A stretch of 64,000 nt of DNA from Thelephora terrestris. Its lineage: Eukaryota > Basidiomycota > Agaricomycetes > Thelephorales > Thelephoraceae. Where the stretch lies: assembly GCA_015956445.1 (NCBI GenBank), contig WIUZ02000001.1:2356001-2420000 (forward strand), written 5' to 3'. Position numbers and translations under genes: made by a program. Every line of letters begins with the position of its first letter. Positions within the stretch are counted from its first letter, which is position 1. Of the stretch, positions 11,447 through 20,887 are shown in pieces. The notes under the pieces are model-generated. The model was given only the letters and a program-made list of their open reading frames with translations. It had not been told where the DNA came from and searched no databases.

Positions 11447-13572
11447 ATGGAGATTTCAGCGCAAAATGGCTACGCCAACAGGCATGAAAACGGTGAGGCG
11501 AACGGCCATGGCGGCAGCTATTTTCCAGAAGCCATAGGTCAGACGAGGCAGCGCAAGGCAGTCATTGTGGGTGCTGGGCCGGTAGGTTGCTTTGCGGCGA
11601 TCGCCCTGGCGAACAAGGGGTGGTCCGTGGATCTTTATGAAGGACGCGCAGGTGCGGTCTGCTTTTTTTCATCTCCCATGACGAGTTTTCTTCCGCTTAT
11701 CTTTATCACACAGATAAGCGCCTGAGGAAGTCGGAAGAGGGGCAGCGGTCCATCAACTTGGTGCTGTCCTCGCGGGGGCTGGCAGCCTTGTACGCAATCG
11801 ACCCGTGCCTGGAGGAAAGGCTGATGAAACAGACCATCCCGATCCACTCCCGGATGATTCACATGAAAGATGGAAGCTCGAGCGGTCTGCAATACGACCC
11901 GCACAAACAGGCGAGTACCCCACATCCGAAACAAAGAACAAAAAAATAACGCATGGGACCCGGCCAACCTGTATATCCATCCGCTCATTTGACTGTCCCG
12001 AAACAGACGATCAATTCTATAAGCCGCTCGCTGCTCAACGAGAAGCTTATGGAAGAGGCGCTACTCGTGCCGAACATCCGATTCTTTTTCGAGCACAAGC
12101 CACAGACGATCGATTTCGACCGTAGGGTCCTTAACGTTCATGACGTTACCGCGGACACGATGAAGCAGGTTGGGTTTGATCTGTGCGTCGGGGCGGACGG
12201 CAGTCATTCGTTTGTCCGTCGTCAAATTATGAGGGTCACAAGGTACGTGCTTTGGGTTCCATATGATCACGTCCTCGCGCCCGCGAGAAAATTGAAATGA
12301 CCCGTTGATCCATGCGTCTGTATTGCACAGAATGGATTATCAGCAAGAGTACATCCCTCACGAATACATGGAGCTCAAGATGCCAGCGGCCTGTGATGAG
12401 GATGGAAACCTAACGTTCGCTCTTGATCCAAATCACCTCCACATATGGCCACGCCATTCATTCATGCTCATGGGACTGCCGAATCAGGTGTGCTCGTATA
12501 GATTATCATCGCGCCCTTCTTTTACTCAGCGGCAGCCTGCGGTATTTAATAGGACAAATCGTTTACATGCACTTTGTTCGCACCAACGGCAGACTTCGCA
12601 CGAATCACTCGCCCTGCGTTATTCGTGAGATGGATGGAGGAGCACTTCCCAGATGCGGTCCCGCTGATAGGCGAGCGGGAGCTGGCAGATATGTGGGTCA
12701 CAAATCCTCGCGGTGCCCTGATTACAGTCAAGGTGAGCGCTACATCTTTCCGAATATCCATTCAGCCTCCTCGTGCATCTGATCGAATTCATTCTCAGGC
12801 AACACCATACCATTACAAAGACCGCGGTATCATCCTTGGGGATGCAGCCCATTCACAGGTTCCGTTCTACGGCCAAGGACTGAACTGTGGGCTGGAAGAC
12901 GTCCGGGTTCTAGACCACCTCCTGAGAGAGTGCAAGGTGGCGCCTGTGGTCGAACTGAAAGGGTCAGATAAAACGCAAGAAGACGAGAAGATGGCTGCAG
13001 CGCTAACCAAATACACCCAAACGAGACACGAAGATCTCGTCGCGATTTGTGATATGGCCATGCGGCAATAGTAAGTCTTTGGTGTTTTTTTTGTACTTCC
13101 GGAGGATCACCTACTTGATCGCTCACCGTGTACGCCTTCTTTCTTTTCTTACTTCGCCACCGCCCCTCACCTCACCTCGCCCCAACTCGCCTGTTGGGAT
13201 TTATTCGGCTTGATCCTATCTGGGGGGCGTGGTGACAGCATCGAGATGAGGCACGATGTGACCACCTTATCCTTCCGTCTTCGGAAGAAGATCGACAATC
13301 TGCTGTACAAGTGGGGCGGGAAAGAGCCGGAAACGCTCAGGTCTCTTGGACCTCAGTTTCATAAGGACGTATACCCCTCCGCCCAACCGAGGGGGTGGAT
13401 GCCGTTATACACGATGGTCACGTTCAGACCAGACGTCGGATACGCGGCGGTGAAAACAAAGGCAGAACGTCAAACTAGGATCCTGAACGCAATCGGAATC
13501 GGTGCAGGCTTTTTTGGGGTGGTGTCTGTGGTCGGTTTGGCCTACCATCGGTTGCATGGCCGGCGTTGGTAG
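11447..13572 (+). CDS. BNA4: Kynurenine 3-monooxygenase
   Basis: Seven exons (11447-11651, 11714-11910, 12007-12242, 12331-12487, 12553-12732, 12799-13070, 13239-13572) encode 526 residues. The FAD-binding [14 protein letters not shown] is preceded by a 40-residue Asn/Gly/His-rich leader. [12 protein letters not shown], the DG motif in [12 protein letters not shown], and [21 protein letters not shown] follow. The C-terminus has a hydrophobic helix ([19 protein letters not shown]) matching the outer-mitochondrial-membrane anchor of this family. It hydroxylates kynurenine to 3-hydroxykynurenine using NADPH. Intron 2 (11911-12006) must begin GCGAGT to keep the frame. Exon 5 starts [11 protein letters not shown] as expected. 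Confidence 0.96.
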
Positions 13573-14309
13573 TGGCTGGGAATTTACGTACTTTATAGAA
13601 CAGGACACGATTTCTCCTTGGGGTTTAGCTCGGGGTGTGCGTGTCTGAGTGACCGGAAAATTATGATTGATGGACCGGATGGTGTGGCCCTGGACGGTTA
13701 CCGGTTACGGCGGAAGGAAAGGAGAAAGTGAAGTAAGGAGAAAAAAGAAAATGCTGATGGAAGAAAAAAGGATAAGATCAGAGATCATTCGAGTTGAATG
13801 AATCGATCGGTCTTATAATAATGGGAGCGTTACGCTAGCGCAGCGAGAGTGAACAATGGGGTCTGATGTAAGGAGTAATTATTACGCTAATCGAGAACAG
13901 CTGCCAGATGCGTGCGCATTCTTCAAATATACAAGGAGCCAAAACAATCAAGAGAGGAGGCCGACAAGGAGGATAGGCCAATGACGATCTTCCAGCCATG
14001 TAACCGATCGATATCGTAGAATGGAGTGTGGAACGTGTGGGAAACCAGAGGGGAAAAGGAAGGATAGGAGATTCATCGTGAACAAGACAAGGCAGATAGG
14101 GGTAGGCATGACAACAAACAACAGCGGACGAGGGAGAGGAAGCGAGACAGGGATGAATACAGTGAACAAACTGGAGACGGGCCCACATACATGCCAGGAG
14201 GAACTAGGGAGTGTGTTGTTCGATATTATGGACAAAGGAGCCCTGTACATGTGGGATTAAACGTTCTTGGGCAATCATGATGGCTTCGAAAAAGGAAAGA
14301 TAGGTGGTA
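13573..14309. other. Convergent gap BNA4 / AT-hook gene
   Basis: 737 bp between facing stop codons. The sequence is purine-rich on the + strand. Reading frames here lack family features; I see no gene or repeat. Confidence 0.55.
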
Positions 14310-14870
14310 TCAATCGGTTGTGGACTTGCGGGGCCGCCCTGGCCTCTTCTTCTTGGTAGCCGTGCTAGATTCAGCAGGTTCGACGTGATCGGCGTCCTCA
14401 TCGGTCTCTGGCTTGGGATTCTTGGGAGGGCGACCGCGTTTACGCTTGGGTGGGGGATCTGCACTCTCCTCCTCGGCCTTTCTCTGTGGGTGTGGGAATG
14501 TGAATGGGGGAGAATGATGAATGATGAGAAGACGGAAGGCGGCAGGTGGAGGAGATAAGAATGATGCGTGCCTTGGGGGGCCTGCCTCGTTTCCTCTTGG
14601 GTGCCTCCTCGCCGGTCGCGTCTGCGGTGGAAGTGACGGACTTCTTGTTCTTTGAGCCCTTGGGGCGACCTCTGCCGCGCTTGGGGGGCGAATCTGTGGC
14701 ATCGGACCGTGAGCACAACTCCAAGGGGGACGATAACCAGGACGAGCTTGGGAACGGAAGCAAACCGGGATATACTGAATGGGGCACTGACCGTTGTTGG
14801 ACACAGGGTCAGCCACGGTGCCTGGGCCGTGGGCATCGTCTGCGGATTCGTGCGGGGGAGAACCAGACAT
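14310..14870 (-). CDS. Small AT-hook DNA-binding protein
   Basis: Three exons (14870-14792, 14693-14572, 14483-14310) encode 124 residues with four AT-hook-like cores: RGRGRPKGSK, RKRGRPPK, RKRGRPPKNPK and KRPGRPRK. AT-hooks bind the minor groove of AT-rich DNA, as in HMGA proteins; here little else is present. Acidic and Ser/Thr patches lie between hooks. The second intron (14571-14484) needs a GC donor (GCACGC) to join the last two exons in phase. If it is retained, the protein ends about 44 residues after the second hook and loses hooks three and four. Function is likely chromatin architecture, inferred from the hooks alone. Confidence 0.75.
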   Translation of the reverse strand: MSGSPPHESADDAHGPGTVADPVSNNGQCPIQYIPVCFRSQARPGYRPPWSCAHGPMPQIRPPSAAEVAPRAQRTRSPSLPPQTRPARRHPRGNEAGPPRHASFLSPPPAAFRLLIIHHSPPFTFPHPQRKAEEESADPPPKRKRGRPPKNPKPETDEDADHVEPAESSTATKKKRPGRPRKSTTD

Positions 14871-15487
14871 CGGTAGCGGATTATGGAACTCGTTGGAGGG
14901 CGAGGAGGATGAGAGGAAAAGGAGGGGGAGGAAGAAGGATTGGAAAAGCGGGCCCTCTTTTTTTGAAGAGGGAGAGTTGGGAAATGATATAAAAATGGCG
15001 GTTAACAGAATAGAATATTCTCGCGTGGAAAATGATATCAACAAACAAAGTGGTATACTTAAATTCATATCTTCCCTCCCCCCCCTCCAATCATAAAATA
15101 CAAATAACATTATTTTCTGATTTTCCCTTCGTGTCCTCAGCCAGGAGTCGACTTCGTGGCCGGCGAGGGGGAGAACTGCGAGGAACAAGGACGGGCGTCT
15201 AGGCCAATCGGCGGTATCCATGGGCAGGGCCGGCTACTAAACCGGTAATTTCACAAACACTCCCGGGTCCCCCCTCGAATTATTGTGCCCGCTCACCGTC
15301 CTCCGCCTGTCCGGTAAAAAAAAATCAAAATTCAACTCGTTGTCTTCCGAACAGTCAAGGCATGTCTCTCGGATTGCCGGAATACTCCGGACACCTTTTC
15401 GATTGGCCACGTGAACGTCATCAATCTTCCCGACAACATCTCGCGACAGCTTGACTGGTCCCAGCACCAGGTCACAGGTCAGGCGCA
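14871..15487. promoter_or_regulatory. Divergent promoter region, AT-hook gene / YOS9
   Basis: 617 bp between two start codons facing away from each other. It holds pyrimidine-rich runs (around 15075-15090), an A9 run at 15317-15325 and AT-rich stretches, and no supported gene. Confidence 0.5.
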
Positions 15488-17200
15488 ATGCCTTCCGCCC
15501 TCTATCTCCTCGTCACCCTCTTCGGCCTCAATCATCTGCACATCGTATTCGGCCGCATCCACGCTTCTCTCATTCCAGAGGACCCCCACGCCTTTCCAAA
15601 ATACGATGTCACATTCCTCAATGGTCTCCCGGTGCTGAACGAAACAGCAGAACGCTGGTTGCGTGATGGGCTGCAGGGTGGTTTATTGGAATTCCTCGAG
15701 GAGCCCTGGGTGTCAAACAGCTCTCCATGGAGTAAACTCAAGGGGATAGATCCGACAGAGGTACATTCGTTCCTCCAACGGTCCATGCTGAGCTAAACGC
15801 GCGAACAAAACGACAGCCATCACAGTCCCTAACATCGTCCCCATCACGAGAGCCAGAGCCAGTGTTTAAACTAGAACTAATGAAGATGGGACCAAGCCAT
15901 TCTTATCTCTGTCTCGTCCCACCCGAACCACCGATATTGGATAATCCGCCTCGGCTCGAGGATTCTTCGGAAGAGACGACCCTCATTCAGAGCTGGAACT
16001 TGCTCCAGGCCCTCTCCGGTAAATGCCTCTATGTGAGTTCTTTACGTTTTCTTCTTCCCTTTGTTTACCTTTTATGATACCCTCTCCCCTTTCAGCACAG
16101 GCAAGGCTGGTTTACATATTCCTACTGCCACAATTCCCACGTCCGCCAATTCAGAGAAGCGGCACCTACTCATCCTAGCCCTATCGGTGCGTTCTGATCT
16201 TCCCCTTCCCTCCCCCAAATCTGTATCTCATCTTCCCACTTCCAGGCTATAAGCCTGAGGAAGACACCGAGGTTCGTCCGTCTCCTTGCCCTTCTCCCCT
16301 CTCTTGTGCCGTCGTCTCTGACTGCTTTCCCCCGACGTAGTGGGAGGCTTATACCCTCGGGCAGGCCCCGGAAACGACCCCAGAGTCGGGCGCCGATCTC
16401 TCCGTTGCCGAGCAGAATGCCCTTGCCGTTAATCTTGAACTCGCCCGGGGTGCTGGTAGCCGTTATCTCATCCAGAGATGGGGGGATGGCACGGTATGCG
16501 ACAAGACTGGAAGAGAGCGAGAGATCGAGATACAGGTGCCATTATCTCCCTGTTGACCGAGGGCCTAGCGTCAACAATCTAACCGCCCCTCTTTTCTCTC
16601 CATTCCCCGCAGTTCCATTGCTCGATGACCGTCACGGACACGATTTTGTTCATAAAGGAGACGACTACTTGCCATTACGTTCTCGTCATCCAAACGCCGC
16701 GATTGTGCGGCGACCCTGCCTTTCGTTCCCGGCGCGATTCCCAGGAACAATCCACCATTCGATGCAGGGAGGTTATTCAATCTCCTGAAGAGCTCAAGGG
16801 AGATGATTTCCCACCGGACGTAGAAGCCCAGGTCCCGCTCCATGTCTGGGCTTCCGAGAAGGAGTTCAGAGACCAGATGTCTCAACCGCTCCCCAACGAG
16901 AAGATCAGGAAACATGGCAAGGGACCAATGATTGACGACGCGTTGTTGGCTAAAATCGTCAACCAGCTCCGAAGAAAGGGCATTGGCGGTTTCGACAAGG
17001 AAAGAACGGTCGTCGTCGAAGATCAGGGAAACGGGGACACCGTCTTTTACGTCGAGTTTGAGAGCGACGACGTGCAAGGACAGGGGCAGGAAGAGCAGGA
17101 GCAGCTGGAAATTCAATTTACCGAAGAAACGATGGAGGCCCTATTGAACCAAGCGAGGAACGGACAGCCACCTGGGGCCGAAGACGAGGATGAGCCTTGA
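15488..17200 (+). CDS. YOS9: ER lectin Yos9/OS-9 (ERAD)
   Basis: Six exons (15488-15760, 15826-16032, 16096-16186, 16246-16271, 16341-16535, 16613-17200) encode 459 residues, including one 26-nt exon. An N-terminal signal peptide (MPSALYLLVTLFGLNHLHIVFG) comes first. The mannose-6-phosphate-receptor-homology domain follows: GWFTYSYCHNSHVRQF, a WGDGTVCDKTGREREIEIQ strand pair, FHCSMTVTD and IKETTTCHYVLVIQTPRLC. Yos9 reads trimmed mannoses on misfolded glycoproteins and hands them to the Hrd1 ubiquitin ligase. The C-terminus is acidic (DEDEP) and lacks an HDEL-type retrieval signal, so retention would depend on partners. Confidence 0.92.
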
Positions 17201-17806
17201 TGACGTTCGTCCTACAAACGTACAACCCTTCGGTCCCCTCGCCTTAAGGGCCGAGGGGTCTGGATCGCTGGACACAACCCCATTGCCCTAGAATTCTACC
17301 TCAGTGACGCAAGTCGTTACTGATTGTAACAGGAACGACTGCCTTTCCGGACCAGAAGATTTTGCTGAGATATATATATATATCCCCCTTGCGTATGAAG
17401 GCGTCGTTCGTAATAACCTCTTGCGCTTTGTTACAAAATGCTGATGTCGCTACATAATTGCCGTCACGATTGTTTTTCATGATTGTTTGGTCCTTACTCG
17501 CTCCTTCTCGTTATCGATCCTCACTTGCGACTCATGTCCGAGGTAGGACCCCGGCTCACACTGAATCGCCCACTGAATGACACCGAACTCGCGCGAGTGA
17601 GTTTCCAAATCCAATCGTGTTCAGGTAAACTAACGAGGGCGGGCGAAGGGGAAGAGACCGTGATTCCCGGGCCGAGTGACGAAAGAGGTGTTAACGACAA
17701 TACTTTAAAGAAATAAATTACGACAACGTTTTTTCATTAAGGGCCCCCGGGAGCGTGATTGTTGAGTACTTGAGTGGGCGTAGGGCGACTTTCTCGGGGT
17801 GTGAAT
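17201..17806. other. Convergent gap with short TA run
   Basis: 606 bp between the stops of YOS9 and the carbonic anhydrase gene. It includes a 14-nt alternating AT run at 17370-17383. No gene is supported. Confidence 0.55.
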
Positions 17807-19102
17807 TCACAAATGAACGTGGCCGTGAGCGTGTTGGTCAGCCGCGACCGCGCGCTTGACGGCGTCCTGAGGAGGAGCCTGGGAGACCGCACCGTACGGG
17901 CCGAAGGAAGTCTTGAGGTCGGTGACGTACCCGGTGCTGATGTCGTAGACGAAACCTGTGCGAAAAGCCGGCGAAAAGAGTGCGAGAGAGTCGATCTTAT
18001 CAGGAACGAAAGAAAGAGGGGCAAGAAATAGATTTAACTCACCGTGGACGTAGACTGGTTTGAGAGGAGCGCTAGAGTCGGAACTGCGACGAGTGGAAGA
18101 CGTGGTGCCGTTCTGACCCTGTTCTTGGGCGATGTAAGCGTTCCAGTGCTGTTGCATCATCGGGCTGATGAGGATATTGAACACCGAGTCCTTCACGTTC
18201 TCCTCCACGAGAGCGCGGAACCCGGGGTCGTCGAACTTTGGATAATCTACGCTCGTCTTGTTCTCGTTGGCTTCACGGAACGAGACGATCTCCGGGCTAC
18301 AAAAAACAGAATTTTCCGGACATCAGAAACGGTTAATTTTTCCAAAACAAAAAAACAAAAAACAGAGTGGGACCGCGCGCGCGCGCGCCTGTCAGTCAGC
18401 ATTGGGTTTTTACTCACCGGCTCGAGTTCAAGTAAGTGTAACGGATCGGGTTAATCCAACTCTGAACCGAACTACGCGAGGGGTCGTCGGTCGTATTAGG
18501 TCTAGGCAGCATCGCGGCTGCGACACCGCCACATCCGTAGTGGCCCATGACGATGATGTGTCCGACGCCCAGGGACTGAACGCCGTACGACAAGACGCTG
18601 ATCGCGTTGTTATCGACCGGTTGGAACTGGTTTCCGATGTTCCTCTGGGTGAAGAGCGCACCTGGTGGCGCGGAGAAGATTGTGCCCTCTGAAACTCGCG
18701 AATCGCTAACGAAGTGACGGGAGGATCAGCCACAAAGAAAGTGACGTCTGACGGAGGGGGGGGGGAAGGAACGAACCTGCATCCTAGGAACAAGTACTCC
18801 GGGTGCTGTCCGTTCGTCGTAAGGTCCTGCAGCAAGTTAGGGTTGGAGGAATTCGCCACCGCCGAACGGAAGTCCTGGTTTCCCGCTGCGAGATAGACCA
18901 GATCGGGGAACCTCGATGCGGTGTCGTTCAGGTACACGACGTTCTGGGAGGTTGAACAGTTCCCGTTTCCCTGAGTGGAGTTGTTATCTCCCTGATTATC
19001 TCTGACGAAGATGCGGCTTGGGGATAACGGAGCGGGAAGCGAAAAGGCGGGGATGACGGCCGAAGACACCAACAAGACGGGAACGAAGAGTTTCGTGAAC
19101 AT
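17807..19102 (-). CDS. Secreted beta-class carbonic anhydrase
   Basis: Four exons (19102-18777, 18705-18418, 18296-18043, 17955-17807) encode 338 residues. The start MFTKLFVPVLLVSSAVIPAF is a clear signal peptide, and NCS, NDT, NSS and NTT provide possible N-glycosylation sites. The beta-CA zinc site is complete: Cys in LFLGCSDSRVSEG (joined across intron 1), then His and Cys in GHYGCGGV, with the SDSR Asp-Arg pair. The enzyme interconverts CO2 and bicarbonate. Export suggests action at the cell wall or in the medium. The tail QHAHGHVHL is His-rich and could bind metal (inference). Intron 2 contains a CG-dinucleotide run at 18374-18388. Confidence 0.92.
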
Positions 19103-20887
19103 GACGATTAAACAGACCTGCTGAGAATGAACGTGGCTTAAAGAAAGTCGTAAGGAGCTGGGCGCTGGGGTCGTTAAAGGTTTACTGAAAGGAAACGCAA
19201 GCGTTCAACGCTGCTCGAAAGGAAAATGGAACTGGCTCGTGGGGGGGCGAACGAGAAAACCGACGCTCGCGACCCCCTGCGCTCTTTATGGGACTTTCGG
19301 TGGTCATTCGGTACGGCGAACAACAACGGCCCAGCGCCATCACACAAGATCGTTGCAGGAGGAAAAGATCTGATGCGTTTCACGCACGATCGGCGTCGGT
19401 GAAGGCACTTTGAACGCCGAGAAATTCCACATCTGTTTCCTCGAAAGGGCGATGCGCTAGGCGCGACGTGTAAGATGTCTAGATGCAAGGTGGTGGATGA
19501 AATTTGAAGCCGGGGGGATGAAACGACAATCGCTCGCTTGTCATGCTGTAAGAGATTGATTCAATCGCATGATAGATTGCGGCCCGAATCGTGCTTGGCT
19601 TGCGGGCAATGTATACGCTAACGAATCTTACCTGTTCCATCAAACAATCGTCTCAGTAACTCTCACAAACGTAGATCTGCAGGCTAAAATTAAGGGGGCA
19701 CTGAGCAGGGCGATAAAAAATCAGACAAACCGAGGCTATGCCTCTTCGTATCGCAGAGGGCAAGAATCGCCGCGGAGGGTTTCTCGACCCAAGGCTCCGC
19801 TTGGCACGTTGAGCGGCGTGCGGGTGTGAGTTGAACCGGGCCTCCTGCGCAGCCCCTCTGCTTCGCTCGAGGGAACAGCAAAAGGACGCCCGCACAAAAC
19901 ACCGTAACCGGAATGAATCTAGGCTCGTACGAGGCATATCAGAGCATCTAGAGAGGAATGGCGCAGAAAGTTACGGACACAAAATATGATGGAACCTCTG
20001 GATCGGGGAACCACCTGACGAGGGGCTACCGCGCTAGGTTGGAAGCCAACTGAGGGCTTAGAACGCACGACTTGTAGCGAGAGAAGCGCTGACCCAACCG
20101 GTCCTCGGGCTCGGGGGACTCATCCCACGATCCATGCGGGTTGTCCTGGACGCCGCTAGTGGGTCAGGGTCATTCAGTCGGTCGCGTGTCTCAACAGGTA
20201 ACCCCGCCGTCAGCCAGGCAGGGTTGTGCTGATGCGTGGAGGACAAGTCCGAACGGTGGGGGCGTCGCCCAGATCCGGTTATGGGGAACCAACCAGTGGT
20301 ACGTCGACCTGAGACAGGAGGATCGTAGACCAGCCCTTCGCCCAGAGTTCACGCGCGATGTGAACTCGATGGGTGTCTGGAATCTGCTTTTCAGGACAAG
20401 GGTGTATTAGGCAACGGTTACAGGGATAATAGTAAAAGGTCTAAATGCCTCGCAGGAGTGCAAATTCCGAGCTGATCCTACATCTATTCCGTACAGGTAA
20501 TCGCATATATCCACAGAACAGAGAGAGAAACATAGAAACGGATGAAAGCTCGACCCGTCCACACCCAGATCGTCCTAAGTGGCTGACAGTGACAGAGCAC
20601 AAGGATGCGGACGGCAAGCGCAAGAAAGGGACAAGAATAGGAGATGGGAACACCTGGTCGGCGTGTGACCTCTGTGCTCTAGAATTTTCAGCCAATCTAT
20701 GTACTTTGAAGAATGAGTGGAGCGAGAAGCTGTGTAAGGGCGGACAACGAAACGCAGAGGATCAATAAAGGAACGTGGAATGAGTTTATAAAGGTGCGTA
20801 ATATGCCAGTGGGGGGGGGGGTTAATACAATCCAATCGGTTCAACTTCTCAACGCCAGCGACAAGGCGGCTCGACTACAGCCCTCTG
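19103..20887. other. 1.8-kb gene-poor gap upstream of the carbonic anhydrase
   Basis: This is the promoter side of the carbonic anhydrase gene and the 3' side of the kinase gene. I found no protein family in any frame. From about 19.97 to 20.40 kb the sequence is GC-rich with several strong local hairpins and may be an RNA gene (separate entry). An 11-nt G run sits at 20811-20821. Confidence 0.55.
19960..20400 (+). ncRNA. Possible structured non-coding RNA
   Basis: Several stems lie close together. A perfect 8-bp stem with a 7-nt loop sits at 20345-20367 (GAGTTCAC / GTGAACTC). AACCC-C-GCC pairs with GGC-A-GGGTT around 20199-20225. GGGC-GTC-GCCC lies near 20260-20270, and GGTT-ATGGGG-AACC at about 20277-20290. 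I compared it by eye with SRP RNA, RNase P/MRP RNA, U1-U6, 5S and U3. GAGGACAAGTCC near 20238 slightly recalls the RNase P CR-I element, but no paired CR-V is evident. Strand and ends are guesses. Confidence 0.22.

Noticed and set aside
14440-14560. Read-through end of the AT-hook protein within intron 2
   Set aside because: The retained sequence has no hook or other motif, and the spliced form adds two further hooks in phase; kept only as a possible isoform.
20414-20452. GGTTACAGGGATAA and CTAAATGCCTCG resemble large-subunit rRNA phrases
   Set aside because: The matches are 12-14 bases, out of rRNA order and without flanking rRNA sequence; chance is enough.
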